DNA of 64,000 bases from Bernardetia sp. ABR2-2B (GCF_037126435.1 NZ_CP147020.1:4973001-5037000); one strand, 5' to 3'; shown: positions 1-9,108, numbered from the stretch's first letter. Notes: generated by a model not told the origin, from the sequence alone. Numbers and translations: made by a program.

Positions 1-1
1 A

Positions 2-91
2 AAAATTGCTGATTTGATTCGTCCTATTGCACGACCAAACTCGCCCAAAAATTTGAAAGTAGAGAATAAAGAAATTACTGAACAAAAATAG
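2..91 (+). CDS. C-terminal end of a gene cut by the window
   Basis: An open frame enters from the left edge and stops at TAG 89-91, giving a 29-residue tail ending NKEITEQK. The tail is lysine-rich and hydrophilic, as many C-termini are. No family can be named from this piece, and a chance open frame is possible because the start lies outside the window. Confidence 0.35.
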   Translation, partial: KIADLIRPIARPNSPKNLKVENKEITEQK

Positions 92-110
92 TAACTGATT
101 TTACACAGTC

Positions 111-207
111 AAACGAAACCCATAACTTTAGTTATGGGAAAATAAAATGTGCTGTTTTCTATCCTTCTTTAGCTATTTTACCACAATTAAAATCGTGGGT
201 TTCGTTT
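111..207. repeat. 12-bp inverted repeat enclosing an 8-bp hairpin
   Basis: AAACGAAACCCA (111-122) is exactly inverted as TGGGTTTCGTTT (196-207). Inside it, 119-138 forms a perfect 8-bp stem (CCCATAAC / GTTATGGG) with loop TTTA. No gene is seen in the 73-bp interior. It lies between the 3' ends of the partial gene and the leftward regulator, so a transcription end or a remnant of a small REP/IS200-type element are both possible. Confidence 0.5.
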
Positions 208-266
208 GCAGAAATTTTATTCTTGCGTAAATATCAGTAGTAATTTCTTTATCTATATTTTTGACT

Positions 267-578
267 TTATGCTCTAGCCTTTTTAATAAGTTCTTCCATT
301 TGCTGCAAGTGGTGTTCGAAGGCACGCCTTCCTGTTTGAGTGATTTTATAGGAAGTATTCGGACGTTTACCAATGAATTTTTTACGAACTTCCATATAGC
401 CACAGTTTTCTAAAGCAGCGACATGACTAGCCAAGTTTCCATCAGTAAGGTCTAAAAGATGTTTCATGGTCTTAAATTCTATCCAATCTTCTATCATCAT
501 CGCTGCCATAAGTCCTAAGCGAATACGATTATTGAATTCTTTGTCCATGTCTGTAATAATACTGCGTAAATCTGCCAT
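267..578 (-). CDS. winged-helix transcriptional regulator (HTH_34/MarR-like)
   Basis: This 103-residue protein looks like a compact winged-helix DNA-binding protein. Residues about 15-95 hold helix, recognition helix and wing: a turn at LTDGNLASHVAALE, then the wing GKRPNTSYKITQTGR. This is the arrangement of the PF13601-type regulators that often control membrane or stress genes in Bacteroidota. The open frame extends 35 codons further upstream, but ATG at 578 (MADLRS) is preferred because the extra segment is low-complexity and hydrophobic. Target genes cannot be told from context. Confidence 0.75.
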   Translation of the reverse strand: MADLRSIITDMDKEFNNRIRLGLMAAMMIEDWIEFKTMKHLLDLTDGNLASHVAALENCGYMEVRKKFIGKRPNTSYKITQTGRRAFEHHLQQMEELIKKARA

Positions 579-724
579 AATTATTGAAAATTTATTGAGA
601 ATTAATGTATAAATTTTATAAAGTCTATTTAATTTGAATATTGTTTGATAAACAAAGTAAAAGATTAGAATCCAAATTTGCAAGTATTTTGAGCAAAAAA
701 CTAAAATAAATTACACTTTTTTTA

Positions 725-1492
725 TTAGAAAATAAGATAGAAGTCTTTTAAAAGATTGACAAATTCGTCTGTATAACCTCTATTCAAATGAATATCTTTC
801 TCATTTTTTGATTTGTAGATAACGAAATTACTTATTGAATTTTCATTTTCTTTATCTTCTTCAAATTTATGTCTCTCAAATCTCGTTATTACTCTAAATA
901 TACTTTTCTCTTTTCTAGTATAAACATTCAACCTCTTTTTTACGAATAAATTTTTAAGCTTTGCCTTTTTAATAAAAATATCCATTTCATAGGCAGGAAG
1001 TAAAATATCACATTTTCCATCTTGAGAGAGAAGTTTTTCAATAGCATCTATGAGTTCATCAAAAGAAAGAGCTTCACTATGCAAAGCGAGGTTTTTAGAA
1101 ACGTTTTTTGTTTTTGACTGATGAAGGAAAAAAGGAGGATTGCTTATAATATGGTCAAATGTAGAAGAGGTGTTTTTCGAAAACTCTTGAATAGAAGTAT
1201 GATAGATTTTTAACCTAGAGGTATAATTGCTGTTCTCAAAATTATTTTGAGCTGCCCAAAAAGCATTTTTTTCTATTTCTATGGCAGTGATTATTGGCTT
1301 TTGTATGAAATTACTTGAAACATTATCTGTTCGTTGAGCAATCATGAGAGATAAAAGACCTGTTCCTGTTCCAATATCTAAAATAGTTTTGCTTTCAGAA
1401 ATATCAATATAACCACCAAAAATACAAGCATCTGTACAGATTTTCATTGCACAATTATCTTGATTTATACCAAACTTTTTAAATTGAAACAT
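725..1492 (-). CDS. trmN6: tRNA1(Val) A37 N6-methyltransferase, TrmN6/YfiC-like
   Basis: A 255-residue class I SAM-dependent methyltransferase. The SAM-binding motif I DIGTGTG is at residues 39-45 and the adenine N6-methylase signature NPPF at 118-121. The N-terminal stretch FKKFGINQDNCAMKICTDA matches the opening of the YfiC/TrmN6 family, which modifies A37 of tRNA1(Val). Length is normal for the family. It starts only about 30 bp from the rightward gene at 1520, so the two share a divergent promoter region. The motifs make the class secure; the exact substrate is by family. Confidence 0.85.
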   Translation of the reverse strand: MFQFKKFGINQDNCAMKICTDACIFGGYIDISESKTILDIGTGTGLLSLMIAQRTDNVSSNFIQKPIITAIEIEKNAFWAAQNNFENSNYTSRLKIYHTSIQEFSKNTSSTFDHIISNPPFFLHQSKTKNVSKNLALHSEALSFDELIDAIEKLLSQDGKCDILLPAYEMDIFIKKAKLKNLFVKKRLNVYTRKEKSIFRVITRFERHKFEEDKENENSISNFVIYKSKNEKDIHLNRGYTDEFVNLLKDFYLIF

Positions 1493-1519
1493 CTTTTATA
1501 AAATAATACTATTAAACTT

Positions 1520-2494
1520 ATGAACACTAAAAACACACTTTTATTCTTACTTTTTTTTACTGCCTTCGGAGCTGCTTCTTGTAGTTTTGATTCTAAAAAA
1601 GTAAAAAAAGGTTATTCTACTGAAATTGAAAACAAGACTACGGATACAATTAAAGATACTTTGGTTGATGAAAAGCTAAATTCTAACTCTTCTAATCAAG
1701 TCCAAACGCAAGTCCAAAATCAAGCTCAAATAACGGAAAAAATAGACGAAATCTATCAAGTTCCGTTGCCTCAAAATTACACTAGAGAAACTGTTTCTTC
1801 AACTTCTTTTGCTTATTATCTTCGTCATCTTTCACTAAAACCAAAAGACACACCAGTAAAACTGTATAATGGAGAACTCAAAAATTATCAACAAGTTCAT
1901 TATAGAGTGTTAGATGTTTCTGTTGGAAAGCGAGATTTGCAACAATGTGCCGATGCCGTGATGCGCCTTCGTGCTGAATATTTATTCAAAACGAATCAAA
2001 AAGAAAAAATTGCATTTAATTATACAAGTGGAGATGCAGCTATTTATCAAAAGTGGGCTAAAGGCTATCGTCCTTCTATAAAAGGAAATAAAGTGAGCTG
2101 GAGCTTGAAAGCTAAGGCAGATACAAGTTATACCAATTTTTTGAAGTATATGGATAATGTTTTTATGTATGCAGGTTCGGCTTCTTTGAGTAAAGAATTA
2201 AAACCTAAAAACATAGAAAATATTGAAATAGGAGATGTTTTTATACAAGGAGGTTTCCCTGGTCATGCTGTTTTGGTAGTAGATGTAGCAATAAATTCTA
2301 AGACAAATAAAAAACTGTTTTTAGTAGCCCAAAGTTATATGCCCGCACAGGATATTCATATTTTGAAAAATTTCACTACTACGACTAATAATGAGAATAT
2401 AAGTCCGTGGTATGAAGTTCCGACAGATATATCAGATAAAATAGAGACTCCTCAATGGACATTTGAGCAAACGGACTTAATGAGTTTTGACTAA
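1520..2494 (+). CDS. DUF4846 lipoprotein
   Basis: A 324-residue lipoprotein. A hydrophobic signal at residues 5-20 ends in the lipobox AASC with Cys21 as the lipidation site. Then comes a polar Gln/Asn/Thr-rich linker to about residue 75, and a globular DUF4846-type domain at about 80-310. Recognisable blocks are HLSLKPKDTPVKLY, VGKRDLQQCADAVMRLRAEY and GDVFIQGGFPGHAVLVVD. The last resembles a papain-like or NlpC-type His loop, but no enzymatic role is established for the family. Probably anchored to the outer membrane. Confidence 0.8.
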   Translation: MNTKNTLLFLLFFTAFGAASCSFDSKKVKKGYSTEIENKTTDTIKDTLVDEKLNSNSSNQVQTQVQNQAQITEKIDEIYQVPLPQNYTRETVSSTSFAYYLRHLSLKPKDTPVKLYNGELKNYQQVHYRVLDVSVGKRDLQQCADAVMRLRAEYLFKTNQKEKIAFNYTSGDAAIYQKWAKGYRPSIKGNKVSWSLKAKADTSYTNFLKYMDNVFMYAGSASLSKELKPKNIENIEIGDVFIQGGFPGHAVLVVDVAINSKTNKKLFLVAQSYMPAQDIHILKNFTTTTNNENISPWYEVPTDISDKIETPQWTFEQTDLMSFD

Positions 2495-2535
2495 AAGAAG
2501 TACAATAATTACCTTGATTTATTTTAAATTTATTT

Positions 2536-2566
2536 TTTGAATTGTTTTTGCAAAAAGCTATCTTAG
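2536..2566 (+). promoter_or_regulatory. candidate Bacteroidota promoter for the FIST gene
   Basis: TTTG at 2536-2539, 19 bp spacing, then TATCTTAG at 2559-2566. This fits the Bacteroidota -33/-7 consensus TTTG-N19-TAnnTTTG with one mismatch. The expected transcript start is about 40 nt before ATG 2615. Confidence 0.5.
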
Positions 2567-2614
2567 TAATTCTTATTTCTCAATAACACCATCACAAACT
2601 CTAATCTTTTTTCT

Positions 2615-3736
2615 ATGCAAGCAAAAAACTTTAACGCTGATTCATTTTCCTCTTTAGAAAATCAACTTCAAAAACACACAGCAGCAGATTTTAATCCTAC
2701 ATTAGCTTTTGTTTTTGCTTCAGTTGCTCACGATATTGATGCTATTTCAAGTCTTTTTGATAAATATGATATTCAGCTTGTGGGTTGTACTACTTCTGGC
2801 GAGTTTGTAAATGATGAGGTAAGTGATGAAGCAATAGCTATTTTGCTTTTGGATATGAAAAAAGAAAACTTTTCGGTGCATATATCTGAGGAAGAAGATA
2901 CGGTTTTAGCTGCCAAAAATGCAACAACAGAAGTAATAGAAAAATTTGAAAACCCTGCACTTATTGTTTTTTCAGGTGGACTTGCAACTAATGGCGACGA
3001 CATCATAAAAGGAGTGAATAAGATAGGAAACTATCCTCTTTTTGGTGGGTTAGCTGGAGATGATTTCAAAATGCAAGCTTCCTATGTTTTTACAAATAAT
3101 AAAAAATCAGATAAGGCTCTTTTATTCTTAGCAGTTGATAAAGAAAACGTAGATATTACAGGACTAGCTACAAGTGGTTGGAAAGCTGTCGGAACTCCAA
3201 AAATTGCTACAAAAGCAGAAGGGAATATTCTTTATACGATTGATAACGAACCTGCTTTAGATGTTTTCTTAAAGTATTTTGATATTCCTGCACCTGCCGA
3301 CCGTCGTAAAGATATTGTGGCAGAAGTAGGAATGAAATATCCTTTACAGCTTCAAAGAGATGGATATACTACGCTTCGTGCGCCACTTATGGCAAATGAT
3401 GATGGTGCACTTATTTTGGCTGGGGAAGTTCCAGAAGGAGCTTCAATGTTTTTTTCTATGCCACCTGACTTTGATGTAATTGACCAATCAGTTGAAGATT
3501 TGGGTTCTTTGAAAGATAATTTTCCAGAAGCTGATGCAATGGTTTTGGTCTCTTGTATTGCTCGTCATTTAGCACTAGGGCCAATGATAGAAGGAGAATT
3601 AGAAGGGCTTCAAAAACTTTGGAATGCGCCACTTATTGGTTTCTTTTCTTATGGAGAGATTGGAACTTTAAACGGAACAACTGTTTGTGACTTGCATAAT
3701 GAAACTGTTTCTTTGATTCTTCTGAAAGAAAAATAA
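2615..3736 (+). CDS. FIST domain signal-transduction protein
   Basis: A 373-residue cytoplasmic FIST protein with an N-terminal FIST_N domain (about residues 25-205) and a FIST_C domain (about 210-355). Family hallmarks are VGCTTSGEF at 56-64, FGGLAGDD at 143-150 and the C-terminal FFSYGEIG. FIST modules are thought to sense small ligands such as amino acids and pass the signal to kinases, cyclases or chemoreceptors; this protein has no output domain of its own. The next gene, 67 bp downstream, is a SpoIIE-type phosphatase, so the two probably form an input-output pair. Confidence 0.88.
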   Translation: MQAKNFNADSFSSLENQLQKHTAADFNPTLAFVFASVAHDIDAISSLFDKYDIQLVGCTTSGEFVNDEVSDEAIAILLLDMKKENFSVHISEEEDTVLAAKNATTEVIEKFENPALIVFSGGLATNGDDIIKGVNKIGNYPLFGGLAGDDFKMQASYVFTNNKKSDKALLFLAVDKENVDITGLATSGWKAVGTPKIATKAEGNILYTIDNEPALDVFLKYFDIPAPADRRKDIVAEVGMKYPLQLQRDGYTTLRAPLMANDDGALILAGEVPEGASMFFSMPPDFDVIDQSVEDLGSLKDNFPEADAMVLVSCIARHLALGPMIEGELEGLQKLWNAPLIGFFSYGEIGTLNGTTVCDLHNETVSLILLKEK

Positions 3737-3803
3737 ATTAAAATTTTTATAAACTATCTGTTACTAATTTATACTTTACGATTGATTATTAATTTTTTTA
3801 GAT

Positions 3804-4934
3804 TTGAATTTAGCTAAATATCTTGAAGCATTTAAAGCTCATGTTCCTGAAAGTTCGCTATCAGAAGAGCAAGGCAAAGAACTGTCTCAACTTATAAAAA
3901 AAGTAGAGAGAGAGATTAAAATGGCTAATTTTAAGTACGAAAGAACAGCAAAAGAAAAAAAATCATTAGAAAAGCTTTTAGAACAAACCATCAAAGAATT
4001 AGAAACTAAAAACGAAAATTTAGCTGAAACAAATGCTCAACTCTCTTCAATGGAAGAAGAGCTGAGGCAAAACTCAGAAGAGCTACTGATTTTAAACGAA
4101 AGACTAGAAGAACGAGTTGAAAAAGCTGTTTCTAATATAGAAAACCAAAAAGAGCTTTTAGAAGTCAAGAATAAGCATATTTTGGATAGCATTAATTATG
4201 CAAAAAGAATTCAGAGAGCAATGCTATTATCTGAAAAAGAAGTAGCATCAATTTTCCCAAACAGTTTTATCTTTTTTTCTCCAAAAGACATAGTTTCAGG
4301 TGATTTTTACTGGCTTGCTAAAGTAGAAGAATATCGTTTTGTGGCTGTAATTGATTGTACTGGGCACGGAGTTCCAGGAGCTTTTATGAGTCTGATTCTT
4401 AATGATGGACTTAATGAAATCGTCAAGCTAAGAAAAATAGTAGAACCTGCAAAAGTTTTGGAGGAACTAAATATTTATGTAATTAGTGCGCTAAGGCAAA
4501 AGGGAAGCGCAAATCGTGACGGTGCAGATATGTCATTGTGTGTCATCGATGATAAACAAAATACACTTACGTTTGCAGGAGCTAGACAAAATTTAGTTTT
4601 TTGTAGAGATAATGAACTGATAGAAGTAAAAGCAAATCGTAAATCTATTGGTGGGTATATCAAGAACAAAGATACGCAGAAGTTTGTCTCACACGTCATA
4701 AATTTAGATTCTTATAAAGATTATTATTTTTATCTTTCTTCTGATGGTTTTGCTGACCAATTTGGAGGACAAAGTGGGGGTAAGTTATTACGTCAGAACT
4801 TTAAAAAGAAGCTTCAAGAAATCTGTAAAAAAGAATGTAATAGACAGTATAAAGAACTCAAAAAGCACTTTCAAGATTGGAAAGGAAAACAAGAACAAAT
4901 TGATGATGTTTTGGTAATTGGCTTCAAACCATAA
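3804..4934 (+). CDS. coiled-coil SpoIIE/PP2C-type serine phosphatase
   Basis: A 376-residue protein with a coiled coil at about residues 25-125 and a SpoIIE (PPM) phosphatase domain at about 145-376. Metal-binding motifs are visible: VSGDFYW at 164-170, DCTGHGVPGAF at 184-194, GADMSL, and SSDGFADQFGG near the end. The start is uncertain. The frame opens just after a TGA at 3783 and holds no ATG before residue 40, so TTG 3804 is used here; ATG at codon 40 would keep the catalytic domain. It follows the FIST gene and probably dephosphorylates an anti-sigma antagonist or similar partner. Confidence 0.82.
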   Translation: MNLAKYLEAFKAHVPESSLSEEQGKELSQLIKKVEREIKMANFKYERTAKEKKSLEKLLEQTIKELETKNENLAETNAQLSSMEEELRQNSEELLILNERLEERVEKAVSNIENQKELLEVKNKHILDSINYAKRIQRAMLLSEKEVASIFPNSFIFFSPKDIVSGDFYWLAKVEEYRFVAVIDCTGHGVPGAFMSLILNDGLNEIVKLRKIVEPAKVLEELNIYVISALRQKGSANRDGADMSLCVIDDKQNTLTFAGARQNLVFCRDNELIEVKANRKSIGGYIKNKDTQKFVSHVINLDSYKDYYFYLSSDGFADQFGGQSGGKLLRQNFKKKLQEICKKECNRQYKELKKHFQDWKGKQEQIDDVLVIGFKP

Positions 4935-4958
4935 AATTGAATTGTAATATAAGAGAAA

Positions 4959-4997
4959 CTAGCCTTTGTTGATATTTTAGCGCAGTGACATCAAGAA
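4959..4997. repeat. REP-like palindromic repeat, copy A
   Basis: A 39-bp intergenic sequence beginning CTAGCCTTTGTTGAT and containing the core TTTTAGCG. It matches the reverse complement of 15014-15052 at 35 of 39 positions and is related to 17071-17105. Short arms (TTGAT...) can pair with the distal ATCAA. Confidence 0.65.
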
Positions 4998-5134
4998 ATA
5001 CATAAAAATCTTTGCTATCAAAACACTTCAAAAAATAACTTTTTATAAGAACAACTCCTTTTTATAAAAACTACCTTTGTCATTCGTTCAAAGTGAATAA
5101 TTTCTTCTGTAAAAAAGGTAATTTTACTCTTCTT

Positions 5135-6070
5135 ATGAAAAGCTCTACTTCTACTCAAAATCCTCTGTTTTTATCTTGGTTCTTACTGATACTACTTGCT
5201 CTTATTTGGGGAAGTTCTTTTATTTTGATGAAAAGAGGTTTGCTTGTTTTTTCTCCTTTAGAAATTGGTGCGCTTCGTATTTCATCTGCTTTTATTGCCT
5301 TATTGCCTTTTGCTGTTTTCCACGCAAGAAAAATCCCTAAATCGAAATGGAAATATTTACTTATTTCTGGGCTTTTGGGAAACGCAATTCCTGCTGTTCT
5401 TTTTCCTCTTGCACAAACTCGTCTTTTGAGTTCGGTTACAGGAGTTTTGAATGGGCTTACCCCTCTTTTTACAGTTATGGTAGGTGCGCTTTTCTTTAGT
5501 CAGAAATTAAAATACAAACAACTTATAGGTCTCGGAATTGCTTTTTTGGGAGCAGGACTTTTGAGTATTGCCAAAAAAGGAGGAGGTTTTGGAGACATAA
5601 ATAGTTATGTTTTGCTTGTTGTTTTGGCTTCTTTGTTTTACGGAATTAGTTTGAATGTTATCAAGAGTAAACTCTCCGAAGTTGCTTCTTTTCCAATTGC
5701 TTCGTGTGCTTTTCTTACGGTGGGTATTCCTTCTATTTTGTTTCTTCTTTTTGGAACTCCTTTTCTATCTCATTTTCAAGATGCACAAGAAATAACAACG
5801 CAAACAACACTAGTTTCTCCTATCTATTTAGTTTGGAAGTCATTTTTTTATATCGTTATTCTAGGAGTTATCGGAACGGCAATCGCTCTTATTATTTTTA
5901 ATAAAGTAATTCAACTCAACGATGCTGTTTTTGCCAGTACAGTAACTTATTTTATTCCAATTGTAGCTATATTTTGGGGAGTAATTGATGACGAACCACT
6001 CCAAGTAGAACATTTTATTGGAATGGCAATGATTATTTTTGGTGTTTTTGTGGCGAATAGGTGGAAATAA
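5135..6070 (+). CDS. EamA/DMT-family transporter
   Basis: About 311 residues with ten hydrophobic segments, forming two tandem EamA repeats typical of drug/metabolite exporters of the inner membrane. The first repeat includes LIWGSSFILMKRG and the second ends near IFGVFVANRWK. The frame extends 14 codons upstream to GTG 5093, but ATG 5135 (MKSSTST) is the better start because the first transmembrane helix follows about 10 residues later. A -7-like box TACCTTTG lies at 5072-5079. The substrate is unknown. Confidence 0.85.
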   Translation: MKSSTSTQNPLFLSWFLLILLALIWGSSFILMKRGLLVFSPLEIGALRISSAFIALLPFAVFHARKIPKSKWKYLLISGLLGNAIPAVLFPLAQTRLLSSVTGVLNGLTPLFTVMVGALFFSQKLKYKQLIGLGIAFLGAGLLSIAKKGGGFGDINSYVLLVVLASLFYGISLNVIKSKLSEVASFPIASCAFLTVGIPSILFLLFGTPFLSHFQDAQEITTQTTLVSPIYLVWKSFFYIVILGVIGTAIALIIFNKVIQLNDAVFASTVTYFIPIVAIFWGVIDDEPLQVEHFIGMAMIIFGVFVANRWK

Positions 6071-6139
6071 ATTTTTCTACAATAAATTCTCAAAAAATCA
6101 CTAAATTAGTAGCACCTCAATTATAAACACAAGCTTCTT

Positions 6140-7564
6140 ATGACCAACCTAGAATACCTAAAACAAAATCCTTATTTTCAAGAAGTACCTGAAAGTCAAT
6201 TAGAATGGCTTTTGGAAGAAGCAGAATGTCAAGACTTGGAAGAAGGAGAGTTTTTGTTTCAGCCTAATCAAGAAATAACATGTATGTATATTGTTTTGTG
6301 TGGTAGGATTCGTCTTTATATTTCTCAAAAAGGACAAATGCGACAACTTGCCATCTATGAGCCTCACGAAATTACAGGACAGCTCCCTTACTCTCGTATG
6401 ACAAAGTCGTCAGGGTATGGGATTGCACTAGAACCTACTAAGTTACTATGTTTTGATAAGTCAAAATTTCAAACATTGATAAAGGAAAATTATGAGCTTA
6501 CAGAAGCTCTCGTCAGAAGAATGACAACCCGAGTAAGAGAGTTTACCAAAAATCAGCAGATGACTGAAAAAATGGTTTCGCTTGGCAAACTTTCAGCAGG
6601 ACTTGCTCACGAACTCAATAACCCAGCTTCAGCAGTTGTCAGAAGTGCAGAATCTCTCCAAAAACATCTTCAAAATACACCAGAACAGTTTAAAGATGTA
6701 ATTTCTATCAAAGTAACTCCAAAGCAAGTAGATGAGATTAATGATTTTTTGTTTGAAAAGATGAACAATCATCAAAACAGAGATAAAAATACCTCTAAAA
6801 AGACAAAGAAGTCTATTCTTCAAAAAAGTAATTTGGAAGATGAGCTTTTAGATTATATGGAAGATAGAGAAGTAAGAGATGCCTTTGACCTTGCACCTAC
6901 TTTTGTAGAATATGATTTTGAAATTAAGGACTTGGAAAAAGTAGAGAAAATTGTGTCAGAAGTACATTTAAGTCCTGTTTTGAATTGGATTTGTAATAAT
7001 CTGATTACTGAAAAAACGATTCAAGAAATAAAAGATGCCTCTGAAAGAATTGGTCATTTGGTTCAATCTATCAAGTCTTATACACATATGGACAAAGGAA
7101 CAGATGCCACACAAGTTTCGATAGTAGAAGGAATAGAAAATACTTTGACTTTGCTTAATCATAAAATAAAAGTCAAAAAAATAGATGTAGAATTAGATTT
7201 TGAAGATAATCTACCAAAGATACAAGGACAGGCAGGAGAAATCAATCAAGTTTGGACAAATATTATAGATAATGCGCTTGATGTACTACCAGAAAATGGA
7301 GAAGGAAAACTAAAGATTGAAAGTAAAAATGACCATGATTTTATTCTGACAAAAATCATAGATAATGGGGGAGGAATCCCTAAAGAAATAATAAATAATA
7401 TTTTTGACCCATTTTTTACTACAAAAGAAGTTGGAAAAGGAACTGGTTTAGGATTGGATATTACACACCGAATTATCCAACAGCATAAAGGAAGCATAAA
7501 AGTAAACTCTGAGAATGGACAAACTATTTTTGAGATTTGTATTCCAATAAAACAGCAGTCTTAG
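6140..7564 (+). CDS. cNMP-binding-domain sensor histidine kinase
   Basis: A 474-residue soluble two-component kinase. Residues about 8-125 form a cyclic-nucleotide-binding/Crp-type beta barrel (EEGEFLFQPNQEITCMYIV). Residues about 145-165 carry the H box LSAGLAHELNNPAS with phospho-acceptor His157. The C-terminal HATPase domain has N box (QVWTNIIDNALD), G1 (DNGGGIP) and G2 (GTGLGLDI). Between them is a charged insert (about 180-240) and a long helical linker. There are no membrane segments and no response regulator next to it, so the partner is encoded elsewhere. Confidence 0.88.
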   Translation: MTNLEYLKQNPYFQEVPESQLEWLLEEAECQDLEEGEFLFQPNQEITCMYIVLCGRIRLYISQKGQMRQLAIYEPHEITGQLPYSRMTKSSGYGIALEPTKLLCFDKSKFQTLIKENYELTEALVRRMTTRVREFTKNQQMTEKMVSLGKLSAGLAHELNNPASAVVRSAESLQKHLQNTPEQFKDVISIKVTPKQVDEINDFLFEKMNNHQNRDKNTSKKTKKSILQKSNLEDELLDYMEDREVRDAFDLAPTFVEYDFEIKDLEKVEKIVSEVHLSPVLNWICNNLITEKTIQEIKDASERIGHLVQSIKSYTHMDKGTDATQVSIVEGIENTLTLLNHKIKVKKIDVELDFEDNLPKIQGQAGEINQVWTNIIDNALDVLPENGEGKLKIESKNDHDFILTKIIDNGGGIPKEIINNIFDPFFTTKEVGKGTGLGLDITHRIIQQHKGSIKVNSENGQTIFEICIPIKQQS

Positions 7565-7662
7565 ACCAAAATCAGTTTTATCCAAAACAAAAACTCTCAA
7601 AATTCACTTTAGTAGATAAGAAATTACCATTTTTTAAACTTTAATTTTTAAATACTATTACT

Positions 7663-8067
7663 ATGGACAATAAAAAGGAAACTCAAAAGCAACAACAGAA
7701 AGAAGACAGGATTGTATTAGAAGAGTTGCAACATAACAACACCAATTCTGACCCAAATTCTCCCATGCATACACTTGATACATTGAGCGAAACAATGAAT
7801 GCGCTTAAAAACAAAGGATATTCTACAGATTTTAATCTCAAAAAAGATTGCTTGGTGTGTCAGAAGGAAGGAAAAGAAATCCATGTCTATCCTTCCGAAT
7901 TTGAAATTGAAGATACATTTCGTTTTGAGGGAGAAACGAATCCTTCTGATGCCTCTATTTTATATGCCATCAAATCTGAAAAACATAATTTAAAAGGCGT
8001 TTTGGTAAATGCCTATGGTGTTTATGCCAATGATATGGCTGGAGAAATGGCAAAGAAATTTAAGTAA
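7663..8067 (+). CDS. small conserved protein of the mislabelled PRPP-synthetase-like family
   Basis: A 134-residue protein whose C-terminal 95 residues carry a pattern widespread in Bacteroidota: DTLSETMNALKNKGY, FEIEDTFRFEGETNPSD and AILYAI followed by LKGVLVNAYGVYAND. Database entries often call this family phosphoribosylpyrophosphate synthetase, but it is far too short and lacks the PRPP-binding motif, so that name should not be trusted. The first 35 residues are a Lys/Gln-rich tail. The function is unknown. Confidence 0.72.
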   Translation: MDNKKETQKQQQKEDRIVLEELQHNNTNSDPNSPMHTLDTLSETMNALKNKGYSTDFNLKKDCLVCQKEGKEIHVYPSEFEIEDTFRFEGETNPSDASILYAIKSEKHNLKGVLVNAYGVYANDMAGEMAKKFK

Positions 8068-8088
8068 TTTCAATCAGATTTAATCATT

Positions 8089-8128
8089 AAAGGGAGTTTA
8101 TTTTCATTCAAAATAAATTCCCTTTTTT
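8089..8128 (+). terminator. strong intrinsic terminator
   Basis: A 16-bp stem (AAAGGGAGTTTATTTT with its complement, one G-U pair) around loop CATTC, followed by a T run. It sits 22 bp after the stop at 8067 and before the convergent gene ending at 8140. Confidence 0.85.
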
Positions 8129-8139
8129 TATAAATGAGT

Positions 8140-8883
8140 TTAATTTCTGACAAAAAACCATTTTACAGTTTTATATAAACCTACCCCAACATAGCCCAAA
8201 ACACCTAATTTTGCTTTTTCTTTAATAGAGATTGTAATTGTTGCAAACTCTTCTAAATTATCTAGCTTATTGATTTGTCCTTTCAAAAGGTCTATATCTT
8301 GCGTAATTCTTGCCAGTTCTCGTTCTACCAATATAGCCTCCTCTACATTTCTTGCCATTTTCAAAAGTTCAATATAACGTTTTCTAGTTTCCAAGGCATT
8401 ATCCAGTCGTATTTGAGCATCCCAGTATTGTTCTGTTACGTCATTTCCATAAATGTTTTTACGTGTAACCTTTCCTAGTTGCTCAATTTCTTCCACAACT
8501 GTTTCAAAATATTCACTCTTAATTCTTATAGTTGTTTCAGTCGTACTCAACCTTCCTATATATCCATCGTATTTTTCTGTGATACTCTCTAATTGTGGAT
8601 TTATACTGTCTGGTAGTGTAGAAACAAGAGTTAGGTTGGCTGAATAGATTATTTTTCGTTTTTCTTTAGGTGTCTTTGGGTTTTTGGGGTCTTTAGGGTT
8701 TTTTTGAATTTTGTCTAACTCAACTTTTTCTAAACCTGCATGACTTATTTGTCCTGTTTGTCCCATCGTCGCATGAACCATTTTTGAGTGAGAGCTACAA
8801 GAACTAAACAAAATAAAGTTTATGAAAAGGATAAAAACGAGTGAGTTTTTTCTGATTAAGCATAATGAATTTCTAAAAATCAT
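8140..8883 (-). CDS. DUF4349 lipoprotein
   Basis: A 247-residue lipoprotein. The signal is at residues 13-28 with lipobox FSSC (Cys29). A Pro/Lys-rich repeat (NPKDPKNPKTPKEK, about residues 62-76) links to a DUF4349 domain covering about 78-215. Family features are the RKIIYSANL strand, the paired-helix segment DVTEQYWDAQIRLDNALETR and the coiled coil ILVERELARITQDIDLLKGQI. A short C-terminal hydrophobic stretch (226-245) may sit in a membrane. The family is unassigned but envelope-located. Confidence 0.82.
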   Translation of the reverse strand: MIFRNSLCLIRKNSLVFILFINFILFSSCSSHSKMVHATMGQTGQISHAGLEKVELDKIQKNPKDPKNPKTPKEKRKIIYSANLTLVSTLPDSINPQLESITEKYDGYIGRLSTTETTIRIKSEYFETVVEEIEQLGKVTRKNIYGNDVTEQYWDAQIRLDNALETRKRYIELLKMARNVEEAILVERELARITQDIDLLKGQINKLDNLEEFATITISIKEKAKLGVLGYVGVGLYKTVKWFFVRN

Positions 8884-9017
8884 AATAAAATTTTTTGATG
8901 AAGATAAATTGATTAATTTTTTATTTCATGATGCTTGAATTATTCTTTTTGCATAAATTTTATCTAATTTATTTTACCATTTTTTACAACCAATAACTTG
9001 GAGGAATTCTCTTAACC

Positions 9018-9049
9018 TTTGCTCTTTTACTGACAATAGCTTACCTTTG
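9018..9049 (+). promoter_or_regulatory. consensus Bacteroidota promoter
   Basis: TTTG at 9018-9021, exactly 20 bp, then TACCTTTG at 9042-9049, a full match to TTTG-N19/20-TAnnTTTG. Transcription should start near 9056 and read the ABC permease gene. Confidence 0.7.
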
Positions 9050-9108
9050 AAAGTATATTGGGCGAAAACATGCATACTCTATTTTCTAAAATCAACTGTA
9101 AAAAAATA

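Noticed and set aside
173-403. 76-residue leftward open frame overlapping the regulator gene
   Set aside because: It overlaps the better-supported winged-helix gene in another frame and has no protein-like pattern.
7663-8067. Naming this gene a phosphoribosylpyrophosphate synthetase
   Set aside because: The family is often labelled so, but the protein has 134 residues and no PRPP-binding loop.
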